From Mycobacteriaceae bacterium (GTDB taxonomy: Bacteria; Actinomycetota; Actinomycetes; Mycobacteriales; Mycobacteriaceae): a stretch of 64,000 nt of DNA. A model generated the notes under the pieces. That model did not search any database, was not told the origin of the DNA, and saw only the letters and a program-made list of their open reading frames with translations. A program made the position numbers and the translations under genes. Position 1 is the first letter of the stretch. Each line of letters opens with the position of its first letter. Where the stretch lies: the NCBI GenBank assembly GCA_028726465.1, contig JAQYQB010000014.1, positions 203,437 to 267,436 of the forward strand. Reading direction: 5' to 3'. This document shows positions 46,581 through 56,071 of this stretch, piece after piece.

Positions 46581-47093
46581 ATGGTGCACGCTGCGCCTAA
46601 CGGGCCCGGATTGGGTGACCCACTACTGGTCAGTGCCGCACAGATCGCAGGCCTTGCGGCGCTGGCCGCCTGGGCCGCGGCGCTGTGCTGGTGGGATCTG
46701 CGCGCCCGGCGCCTGCCCAACTGGCTGACCCTGCCCGCCGGGGTGCTGGCGGTGCTCGCTCTGTTTATTAACCCCGCCTGGGCCGTGGGGCTGGTCTGGC
46801 CGGGCATCTACCTGGCCCAGGCGTTGCTGCCGGGCCCGGCCGGGGGCTTAGGCGGCGGGGATATCAAGCTCGCGCTCCCGCTCGGGGTCGCCTGCGCGGC
46901 GCTGGCCGGGGCCGCCGGGGTGCTCGCCGCGATGGTCATCGCCGGGCTGGTGACCCTGGCGGCCGGATTATTATGCAGCGCGACCAGCCGGCGGCCGGGC
47001 GCGGCCCGCGGCGGCATTCCCCATGGTCCGGCCATGCTCTTCGCAGCCGCCGCGGTAGCGGTGGGGAGGTGGGCCGCTACCCCCATTATGTAG
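46581..47093 (+). CDS. Prepilin-peptidase-like membrane aspartyl protease (A24 family)
   Basis: 170 residues, polytopic. The two catalytic aspartates of type IV prepilin peptidases are visible: [11 protein letters not shown] after the first helix, and [12 protein letters not shown]. It lacks the N-terminal methyltransferase domain, as in TadV/CpaA-type enzymes. It may process Tad/Flp pilins encoded elsewhere; no pilus genes are in the window. It is placed between aroE and aroC as in other corynebacteria. The ATG follows a purine-rich GGGGGAGCGGGGGAA stretch. Confidence 0.85.
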   Translation: MVHAAPNGPGLGDPLLVSAAQIAGLAALAAWAAALCWWDLRARRLPNWLTLPAGVLAVLALFINPAWAVGLVWPGIYLAQALLPGPAGGLGGGDIKLALPLGVACAALAGAAGVLAAMVIAGLVTLAAGLLCSATSRRPGAARGGIPHGPAMLFAAAAVAVGRWAATPIM

Positions 47094-47137
47094 ACGGATG
47101 CACCACTTCACAGGGCCGGCGTGAAATAATGACAGCC

Positions 47138-48361
47138 ATGCTTCGTTGGACAACTGCGGGAGAATCCCACGGGCAGGCGCTCATCGCGCTGCTTGAGCAC
47201 CTGCCGGCCGGGGTTCCGATTACTAAGGACGAAATTGCGCAGCAATTATCGCGGAGGAGGCTCGGCTACGGCCGCGGCGCCCGAATGAAGTTCGAGGCCG
47301 ATGAGCTGACCCTGCTCGCCGGCGTCCGCCACGGCAAGACGCTGGGCAGCCCCATCGCCGTGATGATCGGCAACACCGAGTGGCCGAAGTGGACCACCGT
47401 GATGAGCCCGGATCCGCTGGATATGGACGACGCGCAGGTCGCGGAAGCCATGCAGTCGGGCCGTGGGGCGGCGCTGACCCGCCCGCGCCCGGGGCACGCG
47501 GACTTCGCCGGCATGGTCAAATACGACCACGCCGAGGCGCGCCCCATCCTGGAGCGTTCCTCGGCCCGGGAGACCGCCGCCCGCGTGGCCGCGGCCACCT
47601 TCGCCCGCAACTTCCTGCGGGAGACCCTCGGCGTGGAAGTCATCTCCCACGTCATCTCCATCGGGGCCTCCGAGCCCTACGAAGGCCCGGCCCCAGCGCC
47701 CGCGGATCTTAGCGCCATCGATGCCTCCCCGGTGCGTTCCTTCGACAAGGCCGCCGAAGAGAGCATGGTCACCGAGATCGAAACCGCCAAGAAGCAGGGC
47801 GACACCCTGGGTGGCGTCGTGGAGGTCGTCGTCGACGGCCTGCCCATCGGCCTGGGCTCGCACATCAGCGGCGAGGACCGCCTCGACGCCCAGCTGGCGG
47901 CTGCGCTGATGGGCATCCAGGCCATCAAGGGCGTGGAGATCGGCGACGGCTTCGCCGAGGCCCGCCGCCGCGGGTCCGCCGCGCACGACGAGATGGTGCG
48001 CACCGACGACGGTGTCGACCGGCTCAGCAACCGCGCGGGCGGCCTCGAAGGCGGCATGACCAACGGGCAGCAGCTGCGGGTGCGGGCGGCCATGAAGCCG
48101 ATTTCTACCGTGCCGCGCGCGCTGAAGACCGTGGACATGGCCGACGGCTCCGCCGCGACCGCCATCCACCAGCGCTCCGACGTGTGCGCCGTGCCCGCCG
48201 CCGGCGTGGTGGCCGAGGCCATGGTGGCACTCGTCGTCGCCCGCGCCGTGCTGGAGAAGTTCGGCGGCGACAGCCTGGCGGAGACCAAGCGCAACATCGC
48301 CGCGTACCAGGACTATGTTGCCGAGCGCTTGAGCTTCCCGCAGGATAAGCCTGAATCATAA
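47138..48361 (+). CDS. aroC: Chorismate synthase
   Basis: Converts EPSP to chorismate with reduced FMN, the last common step to aromatic amino acids. 407 residues from the ATG at 47138, giving [20 protein letters not shown]; the ATG at 47129 would add three residues. The frame is open further upstream within the previous gene, without homology. Signatures: [42 protein letters not shown] and [13 protein letters not shown]. Neither start has a strong ribosome site. Confidence 0.96.
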   Translation: MLRWTTAGESHGQALIALLEHLPAGVPITKDEIAQQLSRRRLGYGRGARMKFEADELTLLAGVRHGKTLGSPIAVMIGNTEWPKWTTVMSPDPLDMDDAQVAEAMQSGRGAALTRPRPGHADFAGMVKYDHAEARPILERSSARETAARVAAATFARNFLRETLGVEVISHVISIGASEPYEGPAPAPADLSAIDASPVRSFDKAAEESMVTEIETAKKQGDTLGGVVEVVVDGLPIGLGSHISGEDRLDAQLAAALMGIQAIKGVEIGDGFAEARRRGSAAHDEMVRTDDGVDRLSNRAGGLEGGMTNGQQLRVRAAMKPISTVPRALKTVDMADGSAATAIHQRSDVCAVPAAGVVAEAMVALVVARAVLEKFGGDSLAETKRNIAAYQDYVAERLSFPQDKPES

Positions 48362-48393
48362 CGACTAAGAACAGTGGAAAGGCCAGGACTACG

Positions 48394-48930
48394 ATGACCG
48401 TACCTCCTCTAGCGACGGGAGCTCCGCGACCGCTGGCGGTGCTGGTGGGGCCGCCCGGCGCCGGTAAATCCACCATCGGGCGCCGGCTCGCTCGGGCCCT
48501 GAACGTGGGGCTGGTGGACTCGGATCAGCTGATCGAGGTCGCCCACGGCAAGCCCTGCGGCGAGGTTTTCGCCGAGCTGGGCGAGGAAGCCTTCCGCCGC
48601 GAGGAAGAAGAGCACGTGGCAGAGGCCCTGTCGGCCGGCGGCGTGGTCAGTCTCGGCGGGGGAGCCGTAGTCAGCCCGGCGACCCGGGACCTTCTGGAGC
48701 GCCACACCGTCATCTGGGTGGAAGTCAGCGCCGAAGAAGGGGTGCGCCGCACCTCCAGCAACAACTCCCGCCCGGTCCTGCAGTCCGCGGATCCGCTGGC
48801 GCGCTACCAGGAGCTACTGGACCAGCGCGCCGATTTCTACCGCGAGGTCGCCGACTACCGCGCCCGCACCGACGGGCGCAGCCCGCAGCAGGTCGTCGGG
48901 GATATCCTCGGGTTCTTGGAGACCCTCTAG
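48394..48930 (+). CDS. aroK: Shikimate kinase
   Basis: Phosphorylates shikimate with ATP. 178 residues. Walker [16 protein letters not shown], substrate-binding D in [17 protein letters not shown], and [10 protein letters not shown]. The lid Arg lies in NNSRPVL. It begins 33 bp after aroC; a GC hairpin separates it from aroB. Confidence 0.95.
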   Translation: MTVPPLATGAPRPLAVLVGPPGAGKSTIGRRLARALNVGLVDSDQLIEVAHGKPCGEVFAELGEEAFRREEEEHVAEALSAGGVVSLGGGAVVSPATRDLLERHTVIWVEVSAEEGVRRTSSNNSRPVLQSADPLARYQELLDQRADFYREVADYRARTDGRSPQQVVGDILGFLETL

Positions 48931-48937
48931 ACACACC

Positions 48938-48964
48938 CGCCCGGGTCGGAGCTCGGCCCGGGCG
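48938..48964 (+). repeat. GC-rich inverted repeat between aroK and aroB
   Basis: Perfect 8-bp arms CGCCCGGG/CCCGGGCG with an 11-base loop and no T-run. It may modulate or stabilise the operon transcript rather than end it. Confidence 0.4.
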
Positions 48965-49007
48965 CGCACCAGCACACCACAACCTACTTCTTGTCGAGGA
49001 GAAGCCC

Positions 49008-50078
49008 ATGTCCGTCATCCCGGTCAACGGTCCGGCACCGTACCACGTCCACATTGGTCACGGGCTGGCCCCGGCCATCGTGGAGACCATCCGCGAGTCC
49101 GGGGCAGCGCAGGTAGCCATCCTCTGCCCAGAGGTCTTGAGCGCTTCCGCCCGCCGCCTGGCCGATGCCGCGGAGGCCGCTGGAGTGCGCTGCCACGTGT
49201 GGCTCCTGCCGGACGCCGAGCGCGCCAAGCAGCTCAGCGTGGTCAGCGAGCTCTGGGACAAGCTCGGTGCGGCCAGCTTCGGCCGGCAGGACCTCATCGT
49301 CAGCTTCGGCGGCGGCGCGACCACGGATCTGGCGGGCTTCGTCGCGGCGACCTGGATGCGCGGCATCCGCGTGGTGCAGGTGCCGACGACCCTGCTGGCC
49401 ATGGTGGACGCCGCCGTCGGCGGCAAGACCGGCATTAACACCGCGGCCGGCAAGAACCTGGTCGGCTCCTTCCACGAGCCCTTAGCCGTCTTCGCGGACA
49501 TTGAGGTGCTGCGCAGCCTTCCGGCAGAAGAGATGGTGGCCGGCTCGGCGGAAATCATCAAGACCGGCTTCATCCACGACCCGGAGATCATCGAGCTCTA
49601 CCGCCGCGATCCGGCCGCCTGCCTGGACCCGGACGGCGCCCTGCCGGAGCTCATCGCCCGTTCGGTGGCGGTCAAGGCCCGTGTGGTGGGCGAGGACCTC
49701 AAGGAGTCCGGCCTGCGGGAGACCTTGAACTACGGGCACACCTTCGGGCATGCCATCGAGCGCGCGGAGGATTACTCCTGGCGGCACGGTAACGCGGTGG
49801 CCGTGGGCATGATGTTCGTCGCGTACCTGGCCGAGGCCCGCGGGCTCATCGACGCCGACGTGGTCGAACTGCACCGCACGATCCTCGAGTCCGTCGGCCT
49901 GCCGGTGGCCTACCGCGACGGCCAGTGGCCGGAGCTGCACGCGGCCATGCGCCACGATAAGAAGAACCGCGACGGGAAAATCCGCTTCGTGGCCTTGACC
50001 GCGGTGGGGGCTACCACCCGCATCGAGGGGCCGAGCGACGAGGAGCTGCGCCAAGCTTTTGAGAAGGTGAGCAACTAA
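49008..50078 (+). CDS. aroB: 3-Dehydroquinate synthase
   Basis: Second step of the shikimate pathway; converts DAHP to 3-dehydroquinate using NAD and zinc. 356 residues. NAD-binding region [21 protein letters not shown] and [19 protein letters not shown]; metal ligands in [14 protein letters not shown] and the His of [14 protein letters not shown]. The ATG follows GAGGAGAA. The stop TAA shares its last base with the aroQ ATG. Confidence 0.96.
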   Translation: MSVIPVNGPAPYHVHIGHGLAPAIVETIRESGAAQVAILCPEVLSASARRLADAAEAAGVRCHVWLLPDAERAKQLSVVSELWDKLGAASFGRQDLIVSFGGGATTDLAGFVAATWMRGIRVVQVPTTLLAMVDAAVGGKTGINTAAGKNLVGSFHEPLAVFADIEVLRSLPAEEMVAGSAEIIKTGFIHDPEIIELYRRDPAACLDPDGALPELIARSVAVKARVVGEDLKESGLRETLNYGHTFGHAIERAEDYSWRHGNAVAVGMMFVAYLAEARGLIDADVVELHRTILESVGLPVAYRDGQWPELHAAMRHDKKNRDGKIRFVALTAVGATTRIEGPSDEELRQAFEKVSN

Positions 50079-50527
50079 TGCAGGTAGTTATCATCAACGG
50101 GCCCAACCTGAACCGGCTCGGTAAGCGCCAGCCGGACGTCTACGGCACGACCACCCTGGCCGATATCGAGGAGATGATCCGCCAGCGCGGGGAGAAGCTG
50201 CGCGCGGCCGGCGCGGATATCGAGCTGGACTTCTTCCAGTCGAACCACGAGGGCGACATCATCGAGCGCGTCCACGCCGCCGCCGACGCCGGGGCCGGTG
50301 TCATCATCAACCCCGGGGCCTTTACCCACACCTCCGTGGCCATCCGCGACGCCCTCGCGGAAATCGCCGATGGCGCGGGCTTCGTCGAGGTCCACCTGTC
50401 CAATGTGCACGCCCGGGAAGAATTCCGGCATCATTCCTATCTGTCCGGCATCGCCCGCGGCGTCATCGCCGGCCTGGGCCCGGTCGGCTACCTCGCGGCG
50501 CTGGAATACCTGACCGCCGAAGCCTGA
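50078..50527 (+). CDS. aroQ: Type II 3-dehydroquinate dehydratase
   Basis: Dehydrates 3-dehydroquinate; 149 residues, the small dodecameric type II class. Signatures: [17 protein letters not shown] with the active-site Tyr/Arg region, [17 protein letters not shown], and [17 protein letters not shown] with the catalytic His. It overlaps aroB by 1 bp and ends the aroC-aroK-aroB-aroQ run. Confidence 0.95.
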   Translation: MQVVIINGPNLNRLGKRQPDVYGTTTLADIEEMIRQRGEKLRAAGADIELDFFQSNHEGDIIERVHAAADAGAGVIINPGAFTHTSVAIRDALAEIADGAGFVEVHLSNVHAREEFRHHSYLSGIARGVIAGLGPVGYLAALEYLTAEA

Positions 50528-50558
50528 GCGCGCCGCGGCCCAGCCGGTGTGAAAACGG

Positions 50559-50587
50559 TTACCGTGTCCGCGGACACAGGCTAGAAT
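50559..50587 (+). promoter_or_regulatory. Promoter of pepQ with palindromic operator in the spacer
   Basis: TTACCG (50559-50564) and TAGAAT (50582-50587) are separated by 17 bases. The spacer holds the perfect 14-bp palindrome GTGTCCGCGGACAC (50564-50577), an ideal position for a repressor. A small inverted repeat GGCCTT-TCT-AAGGCC (50605-50619) lies in the leader. Confidence 0.6.
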
Positions 50588-50656
50588 GGGTGTCCTACGC
50601 GGTGGGCCTTTCTAAGGCCTGCCTTTAGTGCATTGTCCGAGCGGAAAGGATTAACC

Positions 50657-51754
50657 ATGGCCTTGGCAGATACTCGTTTCAGCGACCGGCGCCGCAAGCT
50701 GGCGGCGAAGCTAGCCGGGCAGCGCATCGACGCGATTTTGGTCACGGACCTGATTCACGTGCGCTACCTGTCGAATTTCTCCGGCTCGAACGGCGCGCTG
50801 CTGCTGAAGAAGGATCTCTCCGCCGCGATCGCCACCGACGGGCGGTATACCACCCAGATTAAGCAGGAAGTGCCGGACATCGAGCCGATCATCGAGCGCG
50901 GCGTCGGCACGGCCCTGCTCAAGCCCCTGGAAGGGCAGGGTCCGCTGCGGGTTGGCTTCGAGGCCGACACGGTCTCGGTCAACCAGCACGCGGCACTCGA
51001 GAAAGCCTGCCCGGAGGACGTGACCCTGGTGCCGATCTCCGGCGTGATTGAGGAAATCCGCCTCTACAAGGATCCGCTCGAGCTGGAACGCCTGGACTCC
51101 CTGGCGCAACTGGCTACCGACGCCTTCGAGGAGATGCTGGCCGCCGGAGAGGTGCGCGCGGGCCGCACCGAGCGTCAGATCGCGGCCGACCTGGAGTACC
51201 GGATGCGCGCGGCCGGCGCGGAGCGCACCAGCTTCGACACCATCGTGGCCTCCGGCCCGAACTCCGCGCTGCCGCACCACGGCGCCGACGACCGCGTGCT
51301 GGAGGACGGCGACCTGGTCACCATCGACTTCGGCGCCCACCTGCGCGGTTTCAACTCCGATATGACACGCACCGTCGTCATCGGCCAGCCCAACGACTTC
51401 GCCCGGGAGATCTACGACATTGTCAAGCGCTCCCAGGAAGCCGGCGTGGCGGCGGCGACCCCGGGCACCGCACTCGCGGACGTGGACAAGGCCTGTCGCG
51501 ACGTCATCGAGGAGGCCGGCTACGGCGAATACTTCGTCCACTCCACCGGCCACGGCGTGGGCCTGCTGGTCCACGAGGCACCCGCGGCCGCCCGCAACGC
51601 CAAGGGCACCCTGGCCGCGGGAATGACGCTGACGATCGAGCCCGGCATCTACGTGCCCGGCAAGGGCGGCGTGCGGATCGAGGACACGCTGATTATCACC
51701 GACGGCGCGCCGACGATCATCACCCGCTCGCCGAAGGAACTGCGTTCCTTCTAG
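50657..51754 (+). CDS. pepQ: Xaa-Pro dipeptidase/aminopeptidase (M24B)
   Basis: Metallopeptidase cleaving X-Pro bonds in the cytoplasm. 365 residues from the ATG at 50657, which has GGAAAGGA upstream; the frame is open to 50633. The N-terminal creatinase-like domain includes VRYLSNFSGSNGALLL. The dinuclear metal site is in DFGAHLRGFNSDMTRTVVIG, HSTGHGVGLLVHEAP, TIEPGIYVPG and VRIEDTLI. It begins a group with efp and nusB that is common in Gram-positive bacteria. Confidence 0.92.
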   Translation: MALADTRFSDRRRKLAAKLAGQRIDAILVTDLIHVRYLSNFSGSNGALLLKKDLSAAIATDGRYTTQIKQEVPDIEPIIERGVGTALLKPLEGQGPLRVGFEADTVSVNQHAALEKACPEDVTLVPISGVIEEIRLYKDPLELERLDSLAQLATDAFEEMLAAGEVRAGRTERQIAADLEYRMRAAGAERTSFDTIVASGPNSALPHHGADDRVLEDGDLVTIDFGAHLRGFNSDMTRTVVIGQPNDFAREIYDIVKRSQEAGVAAATPGTALADVDKACRDVIEEAGYGEYFVHSTGHGVGLLVHEAPAAARNAKGTLAAGMTLTIEPGIYVPGKGGVRIEDTLIITDGAPTIITRSPKELRSF

Positions 51755-51772
51755 CCGCCGCTGGTCCTTCCG

Positions 51773-51786
51773 CACTTTAAAAAGTG
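51773..51786 (+). repeat. Inverted repeat between pepQ and efp
   Basis: CACTTT-AA-AAAGTG, followed by GGCGCCGGTTTT. A weak terminator is possible. Downstream, GATAGTAAACT (51816-51826) preceded by TTTACA (51796-51801) could be an efp promoter. Confidence 0.35.
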
Positions 51787-51871
51787 GGCGCCGGTTTTAC
51801 ACGCATTCCGGCAGGGATAGTAAACTGGCAAGACGTAACTTTTAATCCAACAGACTTCGGGAGATTGATTC

Positions 51872-52435
51872 GTGGCTGATACCACCGCATTCAAGAACGG
51901 TCTTGTTCTAAAGATTGACAATAAGCTCCAGCAGATTATTGAGTTCCAGCACGTCAAGCCGGGCAAGGGCCCCGCTTTCGTGCGCACCAAGCTCAAGGAC
52001 GTTGTCTCGGGCAAGGTCACGGATAAGACGTGGAACGCCGGCGCCAAGGTCGAGACCGCGACGGTGGACCGTCGCGACATGACCTACCTGTACCACGACG
52101 GCAGCAACTACGTCGTCATGGACGACAAGGACTTCGAGCAGGTCGAGCTGAGCCCGGACAAGTTCGGCGACGCCGCCAAGTTCCTGCTGGAGAACATGCG
52201 CGTGCAGGTCTCCTTCCACGAGGGCGAGCCGCTGTTCGCCGAGCTGCCGATCAACGTTGACCTGAAGGTCGAGCACACCGATCCGGGCCTGCAGGGCGAC
52301 CGCTCCAACGGCGGCACCAAGCCGGCCACCCTGGAGACCGGCGCGGAGATCCAGGTCCCGCTGTTCATCGAGACCGGCAACGTGCTCAAGGTTGACACCC
52401 GGACGGGCGAGTACCTGTCCCGCGTCAGCAACTAG
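51872..52435 (+). CDS. efp: Translation elongation factor P
   Basis: Relieves ribosome stalling at polyproline. 187 residues with the three beta-barrel domains of EF-P. The tip loop that reaches the peptidyl-transferase centre is [15 protein letters not shown], with Lys in the PGKG turn. The end [10 protein letters not shown] matches the family. The GTG start follows GGGAGATTGATTC. nusB begins 28 bp downstream. Confidence 0.96.
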   Translation: MADTTAFKNGLVLKIDNKLQQIIEFQHVKPGKGPAFVRTKLKDVVSGKVTDKTWNAGAKVETATVDRRDMTYLYHDGSNYVVMDDKDFEQVELSPDKFGDAAKFLLENMRVQVSFHEGEPLFAELPINVDLKVEHTDPGLQGDRSNGGTKPATLETGAEIQVPLFIETGNVLKVDTRTGEYLSRVSN

Positions 52436-52463
52436 CGTGCAGCAAGAATCAAAGAAGGACCCA

Positions 52464-53147
52464 GTGACGGAAGAAAATAACGAGCAGCACAGCTCGTCTC
52501 CCGAGCGTGTGTCCCGTAACCGTCGCCACGGCGCGCGGTACCGGGCACGGCGGCGTGCCGCCGACATCCTTTACGAGGCAGAAAACCGCGACATCGATCC
52601 GGTGGCCATCGTGGAAGAGCGAAAGGGCCTAGCCCTGGAAGGCGAGCACGGCGTTGCGCCGATCGCGGACTACACCGCCGAGATCGTCCAAGGCGTGGCC
52701 GAAGAGCTGGACGATATCGATGACGCGATCGCCCGCTACCTCTCCGACGATTGGCGCCTGGACCGGCTGCCTCCCGTCGAGCGCGCCATCCTGCGCGTGT
52801 CCACCTGGGAGCTGCTGTTCAACCCGGAGGTGCCGCTGGCTACCGCGGTGACCGAGGGCGTGGAGCTGGCCAGCGAATACTCGCACATCAAGGCCGCCCC
52901 GTATATCAACGCCGTCCTCGACGACATCGCGCAGTCCCGCCGCACCGGCAGCCCGATGGCCGCCGAGCAGGACCTAGATGCCGCCGATGCCGACGAAGAC
53001 GCAACGGGCACCGACGACGTCACCGAAGCTACGGATCCGGCCGCTGCTGAGACCTCTGCCGCCGCGCCGGCCGCACCCGAGCCCGTAGGCGAAGAGGCTG
53101 AGCCTGCGGATTCCCCGGAAGGGGAGAAGGACTCGCCGACCGAGTAG
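52464..53147 (+). CDS. nusB: Transcription antitermination factor NusB, with long acidic C-terminal tail
   Basis: RNA-binding factor for rRNA antitermination. 227 residues from the GTG at 52464, after AAAGAAGGAC; the frame is open upstream within efp without homology. The NusB fold spans about residues 20-160: [41 protein letters not shown] and [21 protein letters not shown]. The remaining ~65 residues are rich in Ala, Glu, Asp, Thr and Pro and probably disordered, longer than most NusB proteins. Confidence 0.93.
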   Translation: MTEENNEQHSSSPERVSRNRRHGARYRARRRAADILYEAENRDIDPVAIVEERKGLALEGEHGVAPIADYTAEIVQGVAEELDDIDDAIARYLSDDWRLDRLPPVERAILRVSTWELLFNPEVPLATAVTEGVELASEYSHIKAAPYINAVLDDIAQSRRTGSPMAAEQDLDAADADEDATGTDDVTEATDPAAAETSAAAPAAPEPVGEEAEPADSPEGEKDSPTE

Positions 53148-53193
53148 CCGCTGAGGCGGCGCGCCGGTCTCCGGCTGCTGGCTGCGAAAACTA

Positions 53194-53263
53194 AAAAGCT
53201 GGCTGCCTTTCCTTTCCACCCGCGCTAATGCGCGAGGTTGGTAGAGGAGGGCAGCCAGCTTTT
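53194..53263. terminator. Bidirectional terminator between nusB and the YbjN genes
   Basis: Perfect 14-bp arms AAAAGCTGGCTGCC/GGCAGCCAGCTTTT with a second small stem CGCG-N6-CGCG in the loop. Runs of T on both strands suit termination of nusB and of the convergent YbjN gene. Confidence 0.85.
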
Positions 53264-53278
53264 GTGCTGTCTGGGCTT

Positions 53279-53764
53279 TTAGTTTTCGCCGCCGGCTTCC
53301 TGGGCGGTCTCGGAGCCCATCTTGGCCATTTCCTCGGCGGCGGAGACCATGGCGTTCTGCGCGCCGATGACGCCGTCGACGGCGGCCTGGAGCGCGGCGG
53401 TCAGCTGGCCGTCGGTGGCGCCGGCGGCCACCGGCAGGTCGCGCTCGGAACGCACGATGAGCATGTCCTCGTGCTCGGCGATGGCCACGCGGGCGCCGAA
53501 GGAGACCGAGTTGATCTGGTTGGCCGCCAGGAAGAGCCCGGCATCAGCCTGCGAGAAGGAGGCGTCGGTAGCCACGTCGCAGCGGACGATGACCACGGAG
53601 TCCAGCACCGCGAACATGCACGGCAGGCCGTTGAGGTTGGCCGTGGCGGCGTCGTTGCGGCCCTCGATCTTTTCCAGCTCGATCTCGAAGGTGCGCATCG
53701 CGTCGATGACGCGGTCCAGGGTGACCTCCGGCAGGGCGGTGTCGGCGGGATTCTGGTTAGTCAT
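53279..53764 (-). CDS. YbjN-domain protein (downstream copy)
   Basis: 161 residues of the YbjN/type III secretion chaperone-like fold. LDRVIDAMRTFEIELEKIEG leads the domain; VVIVRCDVATDASFSQADAGLFLAANQIN follows. The C-terminal ~40 residues are helical and Ala/Glu-rich. No enzyme motif is present. It overlaps the upstream YbjN gene by 8 bp. The two proteins are only distantly alike and may form a heteromer, which is inference. Confidence 0.8.
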   Translation of the reverse strand: MTNQNPADTALPEVTLDRVIDAMRTFEIELEKIEGRNDAATANLNGLPCMFAVLDSVVIVRCDVATDASFSQADAGLFLAANQINSVSFGARVAIAEHEDMLIVRSERDLPVAAGATDGQLTAALQAAVDGVIGAQNAMVSAAEEMAKMGSETAQEAGGEN

Positions 53765-54263
53765 TGTGCTCCTCCCAAGTCACGAGTTCCGGGTACTGCT
53801 GTTCCAGCCAATTAAACGACTGCACGACGGCGTCCAGGGTGGACATCACGAAGGCGCCGATCTGGTTGCGGGACAGGCCCTGGCTGATGTTGAGCTCGCG
53901 CACGGCGGAGACGGCCAGGCTGCCCTCGCCGGTCTCAAAGAACCGCAGGGTCGGGGCGAAGTGCTCGGTGTTCCACTGGTTGAGCTGGGCCAGGACCTTC
54001 GGGCCCTCGGAGGCCGGCACGTCGCCGCGCCACACCGAATCCAGGATGAGGGTGTTTTCCCGCACCTGCATGGCGATGGCGGCGTTAGAAAAACCGGTCC
54101 GCAGGATGTCGATGGTCTCCTCGTCGCTGACCGGCTGGTTTTCCATCCGGTACTGCAGCTTTTCGGCGTCGAAGATCTCCGCGACGCGGGCGAGGGTCAC
54201 CGGCTCTACTGGGGTGTCCGGGTGCAATTGGGGTTGTTCATCAGTCACTGGGACAAAATCCAA
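53757..54263 (-). CDS. YbjN-domain protein (upstream copy)
   Basis: 168 residues. The YbjN pattern is clear: LARVAEIFDAEKLQYR, then ILDSVWRGDVPASEGPKVLAQLNQWN and LSRNQIGAFVMSTLDAVVQSFNWLEQQYPE. In Actinobacteria such proteins often come in adjacent pairs; function is unknown, and E. coli YbjN affects motility and stress responses. An internal in-frame GTG a few codons in is an alternative start. It is translationally coupled to the next copy by the 8-bp overlap. Confidence 0.82.
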   Translation of the reverse strand: MDFVPVTDEQPQLHPDTPVEPVTLARVAEIFDAEKLQYRMENQPVSDEETIDILRTGFSNAAIAMQVRENTLILDSVWRGDVPASEGPKVLAQLNQWNTEHFAPTLRFFETGEGSLAVSAVRELNISQGLSRNQIGAFVMSTLDAVVQSFNWLEQQYPELVTWEEHND

Positions 54264-54414
54264 ACTTGTAGCTTAAAGGGGGTCGAATATCATTCGTTAC
54301 CTGCCGAGGTCCCGGCCAGTCCGTGCCGGCTAAGCCGACGGGACGCCGAGGTCTTCGGCGGGTAACCCGTCCATACAGCATAACGGAGAGCAATCCGGCG
54401 TGGGGCGCGGGCGG

Positions 54415-55791
54415 CTAGTTCGCGTCTGCGGGCTGCCAGAGGCGCTGGTTGCCCAGCTCGTGGGCGAAGGTGTCCTGGATGGTGCCAAAGCGCATGGCGT
54501 GGCCGTGCTGTTGCAGCTTGGCCGGGGCCACGCGCTGGTCGGCCAGCGCTAGTTCCTGGGCGCCCTCCTTGCCCAGCAGCAGGGCCGGGCCGAGGGCGGG
54601 GATGGAGATGACGGCCGGGCGCTTGAGCTGTTCGGCTAGGGCCTGGGTCATTTCCCGGTTGAGGACCGGGGCAGTCGAGGCCGCGTTGACGGGCCCGGAG
54701 AGGGCGGTGTCGAAGATGGCGCGGGTATAGATATCGCACAGGTCGTCAAAGGCGACCCAGGAGAACCAGAAATCCCCGTCGCCGAAGGAGCCGCCCAGGC
54801 CGGTGGAAAAGAGCGCGCGCAGCAGCGGCAGCAGGCCGCTGGCCCCGGTCAGGGCGATACCCGTGCGGATGTTGACCACGCGCTTGCCGGCCTCACGGGC
54901 CTCGGCGGTGGCGGCCTCCCAGTCGCGAACCACCTCGGCCAGGAAACCGTCGCCGCTAGCGGAGTCCTCGGTGAGCACCTCGTCGCCGCGGTCGTTGCCG
55001 TAGTAGCCGATGGCCGAGGCGCAGACGAAGGTGTGGGTATCTGGGCTAGCGGCCACCAGCTGGGCCAGCTTGCGGGTGGGCCCCACGCGGGAGTCGCGGA
55101 TTTCCTGCTTGTGCTTGTCGTTGAAGCGGCCGAAGATGGGCTCGCCGGCCAGGTGGACCAGCACGTCGACGTCGTCGAGCAGGTTGCGCGACGGCGAGTT
55201 CGGGTTCCAGGTGCGCTGGCCATCCTTGGCCTCCGAGCGGACCAGCTGGATAACACGGTGGCCCAGCGTGGTCAGCTGGGCAGTCAGTGCGCGCCCGACG
55301 GAGCCGCGGGAGCCGGTCACTGCCACGGTTAGCGGGCGGGTCTCGGTTGCCAGGACGTTGATGCCCTGGTCGCGCAGCTGGTTGATGAAGTTGAAGTCCC
55401 CGATTAGCTTGTGCTGCCGGTAGGCGAAAGAGGCCTCCAGCGCGCTATCGGGGATGCGGGTGTCCACCGTGTCTGTAATCAGCGTGCCGTCGGCGTGATC
55501 GGCGAAGTGGTGGTCGTGGCGCCACGAGGCCAGCCGCTTGAGTGGGGCGGAGACGCACACGTCGCTGAAGGACACCCCGCGGCGGTACCGGGACAAGTCG
55601 TGGCGGGCCACCCACTTGAGCCCGGCGGGCAGGGAAAACACGGTGGTGCCGTCCGCCAGGCTGCGGGCCTGCTCCCGCGGGGCCATGGGGAGGAAGGGCG
55701 GGGTCAGGCGGCTCACGGCGCCGGGACGGGTGTGCCAATCCCATACCTGCTCGCGGTCGGCGGGGATGACGTGTTGTGCCTGGAATGTCAC
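54415..55791 (-). CDS. TIGR01777-type SDR epimerase fused to N-terminal START/SRPBCC-like domain
   Basis: 458 residues. Residues 1 to about 150 form a START/polyketide-cyclase-like domain (FQAQHVIPADREQVWDWHTRPGA). From about 152 begins an extended-SDR domain: the NAD(P) loop VAVTGSRGSVGRALTAQL, VDVLVHLAGEPI, SAIGYYGNDRGDEVLTEDS and NAASTAPVLNREMTQALAE. The Y-x3-K motif is not obvious, as is usual in the TIGR01777 family. Substrate unknown; hydrophobic ligand capture by the N-terminal domain is inference. Confidence 0.85.
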   Translation of the reverse strand: MTFQAQHVIPADREQVWDWHTRPGAVSRLTPPFLPMAPREQARSLADGTTVFSLPAGLKWVARHDLSRYRRGVSFSDVCVSAPLKRLASWRHDHHFADHADGTLITDTVDTRIPDSALEASFAYRQHKLIGDFNFINQLRDQGINVLATETRPLTVAVTGSRGSVGRALTAQLTTLGHRVIQLVRSEAKDGQRTWNPNSPSRNLLDDVDVLVHLAGEPIFGRFNDKHKQEIRDSRVGPTRKLAQLVAASPDTHTFVCASAIGYYGNDRGDEVLTEDSASGDGFLAEVVRDWEAATAEAREAGKRVVNIRTGIALTGASGLLPLLRALFSTGLGGSFGDGDFWFSWVAFDDLCDIYTRAIFDTALSGPVNAASTAPVLNREMTQALAEQLKRPAVISIPALGPALLLGKEGAQELALADQRVAPAKLQQHGHAMRFGTIQDTFAHELGNQRLWQPADAN

Positions 55792-56071
55792 GGTGTTGAA
55801 GAACTCCTTTAAAAAGTCCGGGTATTCGGTGGAGTGTAACCAACTATTGTCCCAGTTTTTGGCCGGCCGCGCGCTCGGCCCGCCCCCGAGTTCGGGGGAG
55901 GATGTGTTTCAGCTACGCGCAGGGGTGCGATCGGGGTACCGAGGCTGCTAAAATTCGCCTTAGCACGAGCGGGGAAGGCGACGCCTCGTACCCGGCTACG
56001 TGAATAATTTCATCTGACCCTTATTCGACATCCTTTAAAGACCGCACCGTGAGGCGGGGAAGGAGGTCACG
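55792..56071 (+). promoter_or_regulatory. Promoter and leader of the pyr operon with PyrR binding-loop-like element
   Basis: TAAAAT (55949-55954) is a candidate -10 box. The ~110-base leader contains a stem-loop around 55963-55992. It ends in CCGTGAGG (56047-56054), which fits the PyrR binding-loop consensus CNGNGAGG. The flanks GACC (56040-56043) and GGTC (56065-56068) can pair and enclose the GGAAGGAGG ribosome site of pyrR. This suits UMP-dependent translational repression by PyrR rather than termination control; no terminator is seen. Confidence 0.65.
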
